A stretch of 64,000 bases of DNA from Stigmatella aurantiaca (GCF_900109545.1 NZ_FOAP01000008.1:186001-250000); one strand, 5' to 3'. Counted from the stretch's first letter, positions 16,846 through 26,043 are shown. Numbers and translations are program-made. The notes: generated by a model not told the origin, from the letters alone.

Positions 16846-18356
16846 GCGAGGCGATTCGAGGCATGCCCCCCCCGCCGCCGCCGGCCCGTCCGCGCCCGGC
16901 GGCCGTGGTGACGCTGTACCGGAGGGTGGGCGCGCGGCTGGAGGTGTTCTGGGTCAAGCGCGAGAAGGCGCTGAGCTTCGCGGGCGGCTTCTACGCGTTC
17001 CCGGGCGGGAAGGTGGACGCGGCGGATGCGGCGGTGCCGGTGCGGGGCGCCTCGGGAGACGAGGCCGCCGCACGCGTGGCCGCCGCCCGGGAGCTGTTCG
17101 AGGAGACAGGGGTGCTGGTGGCCGAAGGCGCGGAGGCGGTGCCCGCGGAGCGGCTGAAGCAGTGGCGCCAGGAGCTGCTGTCGGGCCAGCGCCCCTGGGG
17201 GGAGCTGCTGGCGCGGGAGGGGCTGGGGCTCCGGGCGGAGGACTTCGTCCCGGCGGGCCGGTGGATCACCCCCGCGTTCATGCCCATCCGCTTCGATGCC
17301 CGGTTCTTCGCGGTGGAGATGCCGCCCCACGCCCAGGCGGAGATGTGGCCGGGGGAGTTCACCGAGGCGGCCTGGGTGGCGCCCGCCGAGGCCCTGGCCC
17401 GCTGGGAGCAGGGCACGGCCCTGCTGCACACCCCCAACCTCTACGCGCTGAAGGTCCTGAATCAGCCGGGCCCGATGGAGGCGATGGCCGAGCGCCTGGC
17501 CTCCCCCCCGCACTGCTCGGAGTTCGTCACCCGGCGCATCGAGTTCCAGCAGGGCGTCCGGGTGGTGGCCCTGGAGACGCCCACGTTGCCGCCCGCCACG
17601 CACACCAACACGTACGTGCTGGGCAATGGCGAGCTGCTCATCGTAGACCCGGGGGCGGGGGACTCCCGCGAGTACGGCAAGCTGCTGGAGCTGATGGCCT
17701 CGATGAAGGAGGAGGGGCTGCGCCCCGTGGCCGTCTTCCTCACCCACCACCATGGGGACCACATTGGCGGGGCCCGGGCGGTGAAGGAGGCGCTGGGCAT
17801 TCCCCTGTGGTGCCACGCGCGCACGGCGGACCACCTGGACTTCGCCGCGGACCGGCTGCTGGAGGAGGGCGAGGTGCTGGAGCTGGCGGGCACTCCGCCC
17901 CAGCGCTGGCGCGTGTTGCACACGCCGGGGCATGCCCGGGGGCACCTCACCCTGGTGGATGAGCGGAGCCATGCCGCGGTGGTGGGGGACATGGTGGCCG
18001 GCGTGGGCACCATCGTCATCGATCCGCCCGAGGGAAACATGCGCGACTACCTGGCGCAGCTCGCGCGGCTCCGGGACTGGCCGGTCACCACGCTGTATCC
18101 CGCGCACGGTGTCCCCATCCCCGATGGGCCGGGCAAGCTTCAGGAGTACATCGATCACCGCGCGGCGCGCGAGGCCCGCATCCTGGAGGCCGTGCCCGCC
18201 TCCGGCGTCTCCCTGTCCCAAGTGGTGGAGCGCGCCTACGCGGACACGCCCCCCTTCCTGTTCCCGGTGGCCGAGCGCAGCGCGCTGGCCTCTCTGGAGA
18301 AGCTCACGGACGAGGGGAAGGTCCGGGTGGAGGCGGGGCAGTACTACCGGGTGTAG
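16842..18356 (+). CDS. NUDIX hydrolase fused to a metallo-beta-lactamase-fold hydrolase
   Basis: The 504-residue protein has two enzymes in one chain. Residues about 15-220 form a NUDIX domain with a box that begins FPGGKVDAAD and continues AARELFEETGVLV, split by a short insertion. Residues about 240-430 form an MBL fold with the zinc motif FLTHHHGDHIGG, later His in HTPGHARGH and Asp in VVGDMVAG. A C-terminal helical tail (about 440-504) resembles the winged helix seen on LACTB2-like MBL proteins. It may process nucleotide-linked or CoA-linked metabolites or RNA ends. It overlaps the HD gene by four bases and converges on ppk2. Confidence 0.9.
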   Translation: MSEAIRGMPPPPPPARPRPAAVVTLYRRVGARLEVFWVKREKALSFAGGFYAFPGGKVDAADAAVPVRGASGDEAAARVAAARELFEETGVLVAEGAEAVPAERLKQWRQELLSGQRPWGELLAREGLGLRAEDFVPAGRWITPAFMPIRFDARFFAVEMPPHAQAEMWPGEFTEAAWVAPAEALARWEQGTALLHTPNLYALKVLNQPGPMEAMAERLASPPHCSEFVTRRIEFQQGVRVVALETPTLPPATHTNTYVLGNGELLIVDPGAGDSREYGKLLELMASMKEEGLRPVAVFLTHHHGDHIGGARAVKEALGIPLWCHARTADHLDFAADRLLEEGEVLELAGTPPQRWRVLHTPGHARGHLTLVDERSHAAVVGDMVAGVGTIVIDPPEGNMRDYLAQLARLRDWPVTTLYPAHGVPIPDGPGKLQEYIDHRAAREARILEAVPASGVSLSQVVERAYADTPPFLFPVAERSALASLEKLTDEGKVRVEAGQYYRV

Positions 18357-18368
18357 CGCGCCCGGCGC

Positions 18369-19208
18369 TCACTTCTTCTGGCGGTACTGGGCGAGCTCTT
18401 CCTTCTTGGCCTCGCCCACCGCGTCGAGCTGGGCCTGCCAGGCCTTGCGGTAGGGGCGCAGGGCCTCGGCGATGGCGCGCGCCAACACGAGGTTGCGGTA
18501 CCACTTGGCGTCCGCCGGTACGAGGGTCCACGGCGCCGCCTTGGTCGACGTGCGGGACAGGGCGTCCTCGTACGCCTCCGTGTAGTCCTCCCAGTGGTCG
18601 CGGTCCTTCCAGTCCCCGGGGCTGATCTTCCAGGCCTTTCTCGCGTCCTGCTCGCGCTTGAGCAGCCGCTTCTCCTGCTCCTCGAAGCTGATGTGGAGGA
18701 AGAACTTGAGGACGAGGGTGCCGTGCTCGGCCAGCAGCTCCTCGAAGTCGCGGATGTGGCCGAAGCGCTCCTTCCAGACCGGCTTGGGCACCAGCTTGTT
18801 CACGCGCGCCACGAGCACGTCCTCGTAGTGCGAGCGGTTGAAGATGGCGAACTCGCCCTTTCGGGGCGCATGGCGGTGAACGCGCCAGAGGAAGTCGTGG
18901 TCGAGCTCTTCCTGGGTGGGCGCGCCGAAGGACGTCACGTGGACGCCCCGAGGGTTGAGGCAGCCCACCACGTGGTTGATCGCCCCGTCCTTGCCCGCCG
19001 TGTCCCGGCCTTGCAGGACGACCAGCACGGAGTTCTGCCGCGCGCCCCAGAGCAGGTCCTGCAGGTCGAAGAGCTCTTCGCAGAGCGCTCCGAACTCCGC
19101 CTGGACCTTCTTCTCGGTCAGCCCCTTGGGGGGCTGCTCCGGGTAATCCGACAGCCGGACCTTCTGGCCCGGCTTGTTCAACGTGAGAGCGGTCATGACC
19201 CGTGGCAT
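18369..19208 (-). CDS. ppk2: PPK2-family polyphosphate:nucleotide phosphotransferase
   Basis: The 279-residue protein (267 from the second ATG at 19196) has the PPK2 P-loop QGRDTAGKDG with Lys73 and Asp74, the Walker B/lid segment NRSHYEDVLVARV, and the late WKISPGDWKDRDHWEDY region. The family uses polyphosphate to phosphorylate AMP, ADP or other nucleoside phosphates; single-domain members of this size act mainly on AMP or ADP. It lies 47 bases downstream of the RpoH-like sigma gene on the same strand, so it may be expressed with the heat-shock regulator. Linkage of polyphosphate and stress is well known in bacteria. Confidence 0.92.
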   Translation of the reverse strand: MPRVMTALTLNKPGQKVRLSDYPEQPPKGLTEKKVQAEFGALCEELFDLQDLLWGARQNSVLVVLQGRDTAGKDGAINHVVGCLNPRGVHVTSFGAPTQEELDHDFLWRVHRHAPRKGEFAIFNRSHYEDVLVARVNKLVPKPVWKERFGHIRDFEELLAEHGTLVLKFFLHISFEEQEKRLLKREQDARKAWKISPGDWKDRDHWEDYTEAYEDALSRTSTKAAPWTLVPADAKWYRNLVLARAIAEALRPYRKAWQAQLDAVGEAKKEELAQYRQKK

Positions 19209-19255
19209 ACCCCGCCCTTCGCAGGGGATGAACGGGTCTTCCCGGCGCGTGTGCG

Positions 19256-20137
19256 CTAGCCCACCATCGCGGCCTGGCCCTCGCCGACCTCGGCCATCAG
19301 GGAGGCCAGCTCGGCCTTGAGCTTGTCCTTGGCGCGGATCTCCAGCTGGCGGGCGCGCTCGCGCGAGAAGCCGAAGTGCTCGCCCAGCTCGCTCAGCGTC
19401 ATCTCCGTGTCGCTCATCACGCGCTTCTCGATGATGAAGCGCTCGCGCGGGTCCAGCCGCTGCAGGGCCTGCTGGATGCGGTTGCGAGCCAGGTCCGCCT
19501 CCTGGCGGTCGGCGACCTCATCGGCCTGGGAGACGGCGTCGGAGGCCACGAAGTCCATGTGCGTCGCGTCGCCGTCCTCGCCCATGGGGGCGTCCAGGGA
19601 CAGGTCCCGCCCGCCCATGCGCTGCTCCATCTCGCGCACTTCCGAGGCCTTCACGTTGAGCTTGCGGGCGATCTCCTCGGCGTTGACGATGTTGCCGTCC
19701 GTGTTGCCGAGCTTCTCCAGCTCGCGGCGGGTGCGCGCCAGGGCGAAGAACAGCCGGCGCTGCGCCTGGGTGGTGCCCAGCTTCACCAGCGACCAGTTCT
19801 TGAGGACGTAGCCCTGGATGTAGGCGCGGATCCACCACACCGCGTAGGAGATGAGGCGGATGCCCTTGTCCGGATCGAACTTCTGCACGGCCTTCATCAG
19901 GCCGATGTTCGCCTCCTGGATGAGGTCGCTCATGCGCAGGCCGTACGAGCGGTACTCGTAGGCGACCTTCACCACGAAGCGCAGGTTGCTCGTCACCAGC
20001 CGGTGGCCCGCCTGGAGATCTCCCTGACGGAAGCTCCGAGCCAGTGCCTGCTCCTCCTGCTGGGTCAGCAGCGGGTACTGGTTGATCTCCGAGAGGTAGG
20101 TCGAGAGGGAGTCGGTCGAGGTGAGAGAGGCCTGCAT
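19256..20137 (-). CDS. rpoH: RpoH-type (sigma-32-like) RNA polymerase sigma factor
   Basis: The 293-residue protein starts at ATG 20137, which follows GGAG and lies about 50 bases below a sigma-54-type promoter. An open frame extends upstream to 20293 but would include the promoter and is rejected. Region 2 contains [33 protein letters not shown] and [15 protein letters not shown]; region C carries [10 protein letters not shown], matching the RpoH box; region 4 carries [12 protein letters not shown] and [18 protein letters not shown]. It should direct heat-shock or stress genes. In Myxococcus xanthus several such paralogues (SigB, SigC) act in development, so its role may be developmental. 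The downstream gene is ppk2. Confidence 0.93.
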   Translation of the reverse strand: MQASLTSTDSLSTYLSEINQYPLLTQQEEQALARSFRQGDLQAGHRLVTSNLRFVVKVAYEYRSYGLRMSDLIQEANIGLMKAVQKFDPDKGIRLISYAVWWIRAYIQGYVLKNWSLVKLGTTQAQRRLFFALARTRRELEKLGNTDGNIVNAEEIARKLNVKASEVREMEQRMGGRDLSLDAPMGEDGDATHMDFVASDAVSQADEVADRQEADLARNRIQQALQRLDPRERFIIEKRVMSDTEMTLSELGEHFGFSRERARQLEIRAKDKLKAELASLMAEVGEGQAAMVG

Positions 20138-20197
20138 GGTGTCTCCTAGGGGGTGGAGGACGCTTGGAACCGCTGCGACTGCACGCAGGATCTGTTT

Positions 20198-20213
20198 AGC
20201 AAGGGGGGTGCCA
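20198..20213 (-). promoter_or_regulatory. sigma-54 (-24/-12) promoter for the RpoH-like gene
   Basis: On the minus strand TGGCAC is followed by five bases and TTGCT, with exactly ten bases between the invariant GG and GC. Transcription would start near 20187, giving a leader of about 50 bases before ATG 20137. Confidence 0.6.
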
Positions 20214-20261
20214 ACGCCTCTGAAACGACGTTTCCCCATGAATACAGGCACTTGCGTTGGC
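20210..20261. promoter_or_regulatory. possible enhancer-binding-protein site upstream of the sigma-54 promoter
   Basis: An 8-bp inverted repeat GCCAACGC (20210-20217) / GCGTTGGC (20254-20261) surrounds a perfect palindrome GAAACG-A-CGTTTC at 20222-20234. These sit 35 to 75 bases above the predicted start of transcription. Sigma-54 promoters need an upstream activator, so a role as activator site is reasonable but unproven. Confidence 0.35.
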
Positions 20262-20344
20262 GAGGCACCATGATTAGGGGTGGAAACCGGCACTTCTTAC
20301 AGGGGCCTGGACTGGAGATTCTCGGGTGCTTACTGGCAATCGGT

Positions 20345-21055
20345 TCAGAACCGGCCCGAGAGCCCGCCCAGTACCCCTCCCCTGGGCAGGGCAGCGAGCG
20401 AGGGGACGAGCGAGATGCCGGCCTGGGGGCTGGAGCGCCTCACGCCCGGAAACCAGGTGACGAAGTGGGACAATTCGTACCCCAGGATGGCCCCCACCAC
20501 GGGGCCCGCGCTCAGCCCGACGATGAGCGCCTCCTCGCTCCCGCTGGCCAGGCCGCCCAACAGCCCCGCGCCCGCGCCCGCCACGGTGCCAATGAGGGTG
20601 GGCCAGAACTGCCCGCGTCCGTGCAGCAGCTTGCCCGCGCCGGACACCCCCAGGGGCACCCCGAGCAGGGCCCCCGCGCCGCCCACCATGATGAGGGGGA
20701 CAACGCAGTCCAGGCTGTCGTCGTTGTTGCAGGCGTTGGAGATGAGGCTGGCGCCCACCAGGACGCTCACGGCCCCGATGCCCGCTCCGCTCACCGCCCC
20801 CGCGAGCAGCTCCAGCATGACCCGGCCCGCGACGAGGCCGGGGCCGTGCGGCGGCTCCGGCTCCAGCCTGCGGGGAAACAGGGCCGCGGCGGGGGGCGGC
20901 GGGGCCTCGGGCTCCTCGGGGGCGGAGACGAGCGGGGGAGGCGTCAGCTCCTCCAGCTCCGCCGGGGCGGACGGGGCAGGGGCATCGGTGGGCTGGGCGA
21001 GCCCCACGCACGGGGCCAGCAGGGCCAGGCCCAGGGCAAGTCTCAGCAGGAACAT
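20345..21055 (-). CDS. hypothetical membrane protein with signal peptide and Gly-rich helices
   Basis: The 236-residue protein begins with a signal peptide (LALGLALLAPCVGLAQ), continues with a Pro/Glu-rich linker to residue 75, and then has several small-residue hydrophobic segments rich in Gly and Ala (for example AGAVSGAGIGAVSVLVGAS and LIGTVAGAGAGLLGGLASG). One CNNDDSLDC loop may form a disulfide. This layout suggests an envelope protein with glycine-zipper-like helices. No family is recognised. It lies 75 bases downstream of the FTR1 permease on the same strand and 207 bases from the sigma factor gene. Confidence 0.7.
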   Translation of the reverse strand: MFLLRLALGLALLAPCVGLAQPTDAPAPSAPAELEELTPPPLVSAPEEPEAPPPPAAALFPRRLEPEPPHGPGLVAGRVMLELLAGAVSGAGIGAVSVLVGASLISNACNNDDSLDCVVPLIMVGGAGALLGVPLGVSGAGKLLHGRGQFWPTLIGTVAGAGAGLLGGLASGSEEALIVGLSAGPVVGAILGYELSHFVTWFPGVRRSSPQAGISLVPSLAALPRGGVLGGLSGRF

Positions 21056-21130
21056 GGGGGCCCAGCCTAGCGGGCTTTGCCCCTGCCGGTTCAGGGCTTC
21101 CGGGGGAGCCCGGGTGCTTTCCGCGCCCCG

Positions 21131-22987
21131 TCAGCCCTGGGGGGAGGCCCCGGCCAGCCGCGCGGTCCGGCTCCGGCGGATGAGGAACAGCACCAGGGGG
21201 CAGAGCGCCAGCACGAGCTGCGGCATGAACGACACCGCGTCCGGGTAGATGCCCAGCAGCTCCACGGTCACGAAGGGGATGGGCGCCAGCGGCAGCAGGG
21301 CGATCTCCTGCAGCGCGTGCAGCCCCTTGCCCAGCAGCATCACCGCGGTGGCGACGAGCACCCCCGTGGAGGCCTTGAAGAGCGTCTTCATGGGCAGCTT
21401 GTAGCCCACGCGGTGCACGAAGAAGACCAGGGCCACGAGCGCCACGAGGCCCGCGGCGGTGCCCCAGGCCACGCCCGAGGCCGAGTCGAGCGCCAGGCCC
21501 TGGAGGAACAGCGCCGTCTCGAAGCTCTCGCGCAGCACCGCGGTGAAGGCGATGGTGAACACGCCCACCGCGCTGCCCCGGCCGAGCGCCCCCTGCATCT
21601 TCTGGCGCAGCTCGCCCATGAAGTGGCTCACGTTGGCGCGCGCGTTGAGCCACAGCGCCGCGTACAGGAGCATGGCCACGGCGATGAGCGCCGCCACGCC
21701 CTCGAGCAGCTCGCGGTTGGCCCCCGCGAGCAGGTGCTGGCCAAAGAGGAACGCCAGCGCGCCCACGGCCAGCGCGGACACCCACCCGGCGTGGACGACG
21801 CGGGCATGGCGCGTGGCCTCCATCTTGCGCAGCGCGGCCAGCAGGGCCGTGACGATGATGGTGGCCTCGAAGCCCTCGCGCAGCAGGATGAACAGGGTGA
21901 GCCACACGACGGAGAGGAAGCCCGCCGTGGTGCCGCTGCCCCGCCGCGCCTGGTCCAGCAGCGACAGCAACTCCCGCCCCTCGTCCTGCAGGTGCGGGCT
22001 GCGCTGCTCGGCGGCGAGCCGTGCGTGCATGAAGGCCTCCTCCAGGCGCCGCACCAGCTCCGGGTCCCTCGCGCTCAGCTTCACCTCCACGGGCTCCAGG
22101 CCGGTGAGGTACGCATCGAGCAGCGCGTTGCGCGCGCCCAGGAAGTCCCCGGCGGCGCCCTTGCGCAGCGCGTTCTCCACCTCGCCCCGCGCCGTCAACA
22201 GCGAGCGCTCCTCGTCCGCGTCCGGCAGCTTCCGCCGCAGGCAGGCCAGGTGCTGCTCGCCGTGCTCCGCCACCAGCTCCGGGTCCGTGGCGGTGGCCAG
22301 GCGCTCCAGCGAGGCGCGCGGGGGCACGCCCTCGCACGGCGGCTGGCGTAGGGTGAAGAGGAAGAAGGCCAGCGACCAGCGCTCCTCCTCGGAGAGCGTG
22401 GGGTAGCCCGGCATCGCCGTGCCGGGAACGCCGAAGCTGGTGGTGTTGAAGGCCTTGTAGGGGGTGAGCCCCGCCATCGTCTCCGGATCATGGAAGTTGG
22501 CCGGCTGCGGCTCCATCGTCTGGGCGATGGCCACCTGGGCGCGTCCGTCCACGCCGTGGCAGGAGGCGCAGGCCACCTGGAACAGGCGCTCGCCCTCGGC
22601 GAGATCCGGCACCCGGCGCGGGCTGCGGGCCAGGCCCCCCGCGAGCACCAGGTCCTCCACGAGCGCGCCGCAGTCGCGGCTCACGCCCTCCGGATCCGTG
22701 CCTTGATCCACGCGCGCCTTCACCGCCTGGAGCCGGGGCAGGAAGCCCTGCCCGGCGGGGCCCAGCTCCTGCGCGGCCCCCATCGCCTCGGCGATGAAGC
22801 TCTTCTGCTCCGTCAGCTCGAACGCGGACTGGGATTCGACGGCGGCCGGGTAGTCGGCTTCCAGGTACTGGAGGATGCCCACCAGCCGGTGCCACGTGCG
22901 CCCCTCGTCCGCGGCCTCCCCGGCATGGACCGCCGCGGGAAGTGCGATGAGCAGGAACAACCCCAGGGCGATGGAGGCGCGATTCAC
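21131..22987 (-). CDS. FTR1-family iron permease with N-terminal cytochrome c domain
   Basis: The 618-residue form begins at GTG 22987 and gives a clean signal peptide (NRASIALGLFLLIALPAAVHA). A TTG at 23023 could add 12 residues but lies within a repeated element. A helical periplasmic part precedes a cytochrome c domain with haem motif CASCH (residues 140-144) and a likely axial Met in GTAMPGYPT. The C-terminal membrane domain has two REGFE/RESFE-type Glu motifs that bind iron in FTR1 permeases, and about seven helices. It would oxidise or handle ferrous iron at the membrane surface and move it inward. It lies downstream of thyA-folA on the same strand, separated by 91 bases with repeats. 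Confidence 0.9.
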   Translation of the reverse strand: MNRASIALGLFLLIALPAAVHAGEAADEGRTWHRLVGILQYLEADYPAAVESQSAFELTEQKSFIAEAMGAAQELGPAGQGFLPRLQAVKARVDQGTDPEGVSRDCGALVEDLVLAGGLARSPRRVPDLAEGERLFQVACASCHGVDGRAQVAIAQTMEPQPANFHDPETMAGLTPYKAFNTTSFGVPGTAMPGYPTLSEEERWSLAFFLFTLRQPPCEGVPPRASLERLATATDPELVAEHGEQHLACLRRKLPDADEERSLLTARGEVENALRKGAAGDFLGARNALLDAYLTGLEPVEVKLSARDPELVRRLEEAFMHARLAAEQRSPHLQDEGRELLSLLDQARRGSGTTAGFLSVVWLTLFILLREGFEATIIVTALLAALRKMEATRHARVVHAGWVSALAVGALAFLFGQHLLAGANRELLEGVAALIAVAMLLYAALWLNARANVSHFMGELRQKMQGALGRGSAVGVFTIAFTAVLRESFETALFLQGLALDSASGVAWGTAAGLVALVALVFFVHRVGYKLPMKTLFKASTGVLVATAVMLLGKGLHALQEIALLPLAPIPFVTVELLGIYPDAVSFMPQLVLALCPLVLFLIRRSRTARLAGASPQG

Positions 22988-23017
22988 ACCCTCGCTTGTA
23001 CCAGCCAGAGGTGTTTC

Positions 23018-23045
23018 ACTCAATTCTGCGAGTCAGACTCAATTC
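23018..23045. repeat. 9-bp direct repeat with central palindrome upstream of the iron permease
   Basis: ACTCAATTC occurs at 23018-23026 and 23037-23045, 19 bases apart. Between them GAGTC-A-GACTC (23030-23040) is an inverted repeat. The spacing is nearly two helical turns, as for a regulator binding side by side. It does not match the Fur box. Confidence 0.45.
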
Positions 23046-23078
23046 CAGACGGAAAAGCCACTCCGCGCGCCTGTCTGC

Positions 23079-23561
23079 TCACCGCTCGTAGATAAGGAAG
23101 GCGTGGGGAAGCCCCGCTTCGCCCTCCGCCGGATGGTGCTCCTCGGTGGCGAGCCGCCAGCCCGAGAGGTCCACCTCGGGGAACCAGGTATCGCCCGGGA
23201 AGTCCCGTTCGATGCGGGTGAGGTAGAGCCGGTTCCACAGCCCTTGCGTCTGCGCGTAGAGGTCCGCGCCCCCGGCGATGAAGGCCTCACTGTCGCCGGA
23301 AGCCCGCGCGAGCGCCTCCTCCACCGAGTGGACCACCTGGATGCCCGGGGGCGCGTAGTCCCGCTGGCGCGTCACCACCACGAGGGTGCGGCCCGGCAGC
23401 GGCCGGCCGATGGACTCGTAGGTCTTCCGGCCCAGGATGAGGGTGTGCCCCATCGTGAGCCTCTTGAAGCGGGCGAGGTCCGCGGGCAGGCGCCAGGGCA
23501 GCTGGTTGTTCGCGCCAATCACCCGGTTGGCGGCCATGGCGGCGATGGCGGACAGCGTCAT
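23079..23561 (-). CDS. folA: dihydrofolate reductase
   Basis: The 160-residue protein is of normal length. [20 protein letters not shown] opens the fold; [13 protein letters not shown] carries the active-site acidic residue position and Trp of the Met20 loop; [15 protein letters not shown] binds cofactor; [10 protein letters not shown] is the second NADPH loop. It reduces dihydrofolate to tetrahydrofolate with NADPH in the cytoplasm. Its start overlaps the thyA stop by four bases, so the enzyme that makes dihydrofolate and the one that regenerates tetrahydrofolate are made together. Confidence 0.95.
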   Translation of the reverse strand: MTLSAIAAMAANRVIGANNQLPWRLPADLARFKRLTMGHTLILGRKTYESIGRPLPGRTLVVVTRQRDYAPPGIQVVHSVEEALARASGDSEAFIAGGADLYAQTQGLWNRLYLTRIERDFPGDTWFPEVDLSGWRLATEEHHPAEGEAGLPHAFLIYER

Positions 23562-24352
23562 ACGGCCACGGGGGCCTTGATGGCGGGGTGGGGCTCGTAG
23601 TCCTGGAGCGTGAAGTCCTCGTACCGGAAGGCGAAGAGGTCCTTCACCTCGGGGTTGAGCACCATGCGGGGCAGGGGGCGCGGCTCGCGGGCGAGCTGCG
23701 TGCGCGCCTGCTCCACGTGGTTGAGGTACAGGTGCGCATCGCCCAGCGTGTGGATGAACTCGTGGGGGATGAGCCCCGTGGCCTGCGCCACCATCATCGT
23801 CAGCAGCGAGTAGGAGGCGATGTTGAAGGGCAGCCCCAGGAAGAGGTCCGCGCTGCGCTGGTAGAGCTGGCAGGACAGGCGCCCGTTGGCCACGTAGAAC
23901 TGGAAGAGCACGTGGCAGGGCGGCAGTTTCATGGCGGGCAGGTCCGCCACGTTCCATGCGCTGACGATGTGGCGCCGCGACTCGGGGCTCTTGCGCAGCC
24001 CCTCCACGAGCACCCGCATCTGATCGATGGACTGGCCCTGGGGCCCGGACCAGGAGCGCCACTGGTGGCCGTACACGGGGCCGAGGTTGCCCTCGGCGTC
24101 GGCCCACTCGTCCCAGATGGTGACGCCCGCGGCCTGGAGCGAGCGCACGCTGGTGTCGCCCCGCAGCATCCACAGCAGCTCGTGGATGATGGACTTCACG
24201 TGGAGCTTCTTGGTGGTGACGAGCGGAAAGCCCTGGGAGAGATCAAACCGGAGCTGGGGCCCGAACACGCTGAGCGTTCCAGTCCCCGTACGGTCCCCCC
24301 GCCTCGTTCCTTCCTTCAGGACGCGGTCCAGCAGGTCCAGGTATTGCCTCAT
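23558..24352 (-). CDS. thyA: thymidylate synthase
   Basis: The 264-residue protein matches the bacterial ThyA length. The catalytic Cys146 lies in [12 protein letters not shown]; the phosphate Arg residues appear in [11 protein letters not shown] and [28 protein letters not shown] and [12 protein letters not shown] complete the dUMP site. It methylates dUMP with methylene-tetrahydrofolate to give dTMP and dihydrofolate. It is the first gene of a thyA-folA pair and is divergent from the cobalamin adenosyltransferase gene, with 65 bases between starts. Confidence 0.97.
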   Translation of the reverse strand: MRQYLDLLDRVLKEGTRRGDRTGTGTLSVFGPQLRFDLSQGFPLVTTKKLHVKSIIHELLWMLRGDTSVRSLQAAGVTIWDEWADAEGNLGPVYGHQWRSWSGPQGQSIDQMRVLVEGLRKSPESRRHIVSAWNVADLPAMKLPPCHVLFQFYVANGRLSCQLYQRSADLFLGLPFNIASYSLLTMMVAQATGLIPHEFIHTLGDAHLYLNHVEQARTQLAREPRPLPRMVLNPEVKDLFAFRYEDFTLQDYEPHPAIKAPVAV

Positions 24353-24417
24353 GCTCTTTTGTAGGCATGGGTAGGTGTGAGCGCAAGAAACCGTCCGGCG
24401 GAGGTAGAAGGGCGCCC

Positions 24418-24978
24418 ATGAAGATCTACACGAAGAGCGGTGACACGGGAGAGACGGGGCTGTTTGGGGGCGGGCGGGTTCCCAAGGACGACGAGCGGGT
24501 GGATGCGTACGGCGAGGTGGACGAGCTGAACGCGACGCTGGGCCTGGCGCGCGGCTTCTCCCCGCCGGCGGACCTGGATGGGCTGCTGCAGCGGCTCCAG
24601 GAGCAGCTCTTCACCGTGGGCGCGGTGCTGGCGACGCCCACGGGCACCAAGGCCTCCTCCTATATCCCGGTGCTCCAGGCGGCGTGGGTCGAGGCCATGG
24701 AGGCGGCCATCGACGCGTTCGAGGCGGAGCTGCCGAAGATGACGCACTTCATCCTGCCGGGGGGCAGCCAGGCGTCGGGCGCGCTGCACCTGGCGCGCAC
24801 GGTGTGCCGCCGGGCCGAGCGGCGGGTCATCCCCCTGGTGCGCGAGGGGAAGGTGGCCACGGACGTGGTGACGTTCCTCAACCGCCTGTCGGACCTGCTC
24901 TTCGTCATGGCCCGGGTGGCCAACCACCGGGCAGGCGTCGCAGATGTGAAGTGGATACCGGAGAAGCCCACGAAATAG
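24418..24978 (+). CDS. PduO-type cob(I)alamin adenosyltransferase
   Basis: The 186-residue protein starts at ATG 24418 ([18 protein letters not shown]), the standard N-terminus of PduO-type ATRs where ATP binds. The frame is open upstream to 24367 but the longer N-terminus is unlike the family. Helix motifs [15 protein letters not shown] and [11 protein letters not shown] are the other ATP and cobalamin contacts, and [14 protein letters not shown] is the last conserved helix. It transfers adenosyl to cob(I)alamin to give coenzyme B12. It is followed 36 bases later by queG, another cobalamin-dependent enzyme, so their pairing is meaningful. Confidence 0.93.
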   Translation: MKIYTKSGDTGETGLFGGGRVPKDDERVDAYGEVDELNATLGLARGFSPPADLDGLLQRLQEQLFTVGAVLATPTGTKASSYIPVLQAAWVEAMEAAIDAFEAELPKMTHFILPGGSQASGALHLARTVCRRAERRVIPLVREGKVATDVVTFLNRLSDLLFVMARVANHRAGVADVKWIPEKPTK

Positions 24979-25014
24979 CTTTTCGGGAGGACGGGGAGGG
25001 TAGAAAGGGGTGTC

Positions 25015-26034
25015 TTGAGTTCCTTACCGGCCATCGGGTTGCGCCAGCTCGCCGAAGCCGTGGGCTTCGACCTGGTGGGCTTCGCGCGCGCGGAGCCCAT
25101 CCCCGCCGAGGTGCTCTGCTCGTGGGTGGAGGCCGGCTACGCCGCGGACATGGACTGGATGGGAGAGCGGGCCGCGGAACGGCTCGATGTCCGCCTGCTC
25201 CTGCCGGGGGCGAAGACGGTGGTGGCCTTCGCCAACAACTACTACCGGGATGACCCGGAGGCCGTGGACTCGCCCATCGCCCGGTATGCCCGGGGGCGCG
25301 ACTACCACTCGACGCTGAAGGACCGGATGAAGGCCTTCCGCAAGGCGCTCCAGGAGACGTACCCCGGCATTGGCACCTACGGCGGCGTGGACAGCGGCCC
25401 CATCATGGAGAAGGTGTGGGCGGCGCGCGCGGGGCTGGGCTACGTGGGGAAGAACGGCTGCTTCATCACCGAGCGCTACGGCTCGTGGGTGCTGCTGGCC
25501 ACGGTCATCCTCGACCGGGAGGTGGATGCCTACGGCGAGGGGCCCGCCGCGGACCGGTGTGGCTCGTGCCGCAAGTGCCTCATGTCCTGTCCCTCCGGGG
25601 CGCTGGTGGGCAACGGGCGCGTGGATGCGCGCGCCTGCCTGTCCTACCAGACCATCGAGAACCGGGCCCACGAGGTGCCCGAGTCCTTCCGCGTCATGAT
25701 GGACAACCTCGTCTTCGGCTGTGACATCTGCCAGGACGTGTGCCCCCTCAACCGCAAGCCCGTCTTCGCCGGGCACGCGCGCTTCGCGCCCCGGGCCGTC
25801 GCGGGCCTGGGGGTAATGGAGCTGGCGGGCCTCACCCCCGAGCAGTACGCGCAGTTCATCCCTGGCACGGCGCTCGCGCGGGCGCGCTACGACGGGCTGC
25901 GCCGCAACGCCATCTACGCGCTGGGGGCCGCCCGGCAGGAGGAGGCCCGGGCGCTGCTGGAGAAGCTCAGCGAGGAGCCGAGCGAGCCGGTGCGAAGCGC
26001 CGCCCAGTGGGCGCTCCGGCAACTGGCCCAGTGA
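25015..26034 (+). CDS. queG: epoxyqueuosine reductase
   Basis: The 339-residue protein appears to start at TTG 25015, behind GGAGGG; no ATG or GTG lies nearby that keeps the N-terminal fold. Two [4Fe-4S] sites are visible: CGSCRKCLMSCP and CDICQDVCPLNRK. The N-terminal half is the cobalamin-binding nitroreductase-like fold, with RYARGRDYHSTLKDR and YVGKNGCFIT. The C-terminal 60 residues resemble HEAT-like helices. QueG reduces epoxyqueuosine to queuosine in tRNA, using cobalamin, which fits the upstream adenosyltransferase gene. It is convergent with the next gene, nine bases away. Confidence 0.95.
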   Translation: MSSLPAIGLRQLAEAVGFDLVGFARAEPIPAEVLCSWVEAGYAADMDWMGERAAERLDVRLLLPGAKTVVAFANNYYRDDPEAVDSPIARYARGRDYHSTLKDRMKAFRKALQETYPGIGTYGGVDSGPIMEKVWAARAGLGYVGKNGCFITERYGSWVLLATVILDREVDAYGEGPAADRCGSCRKCLMSCPSGALVGNGRVDARACLSYQTIENRAHEVPESFRVMMDNLVFGCDICQDVCPLNRKPVFAGHARFAPRAVAGLGVMELAGLTPEQYAQFIPGTALARARYDGLRRNAIYALGAARQEEARALLEKLSEEPSEPVRSAAQWALRQLAQ

Positions 26035-26043
26035 GGGGCAGGC

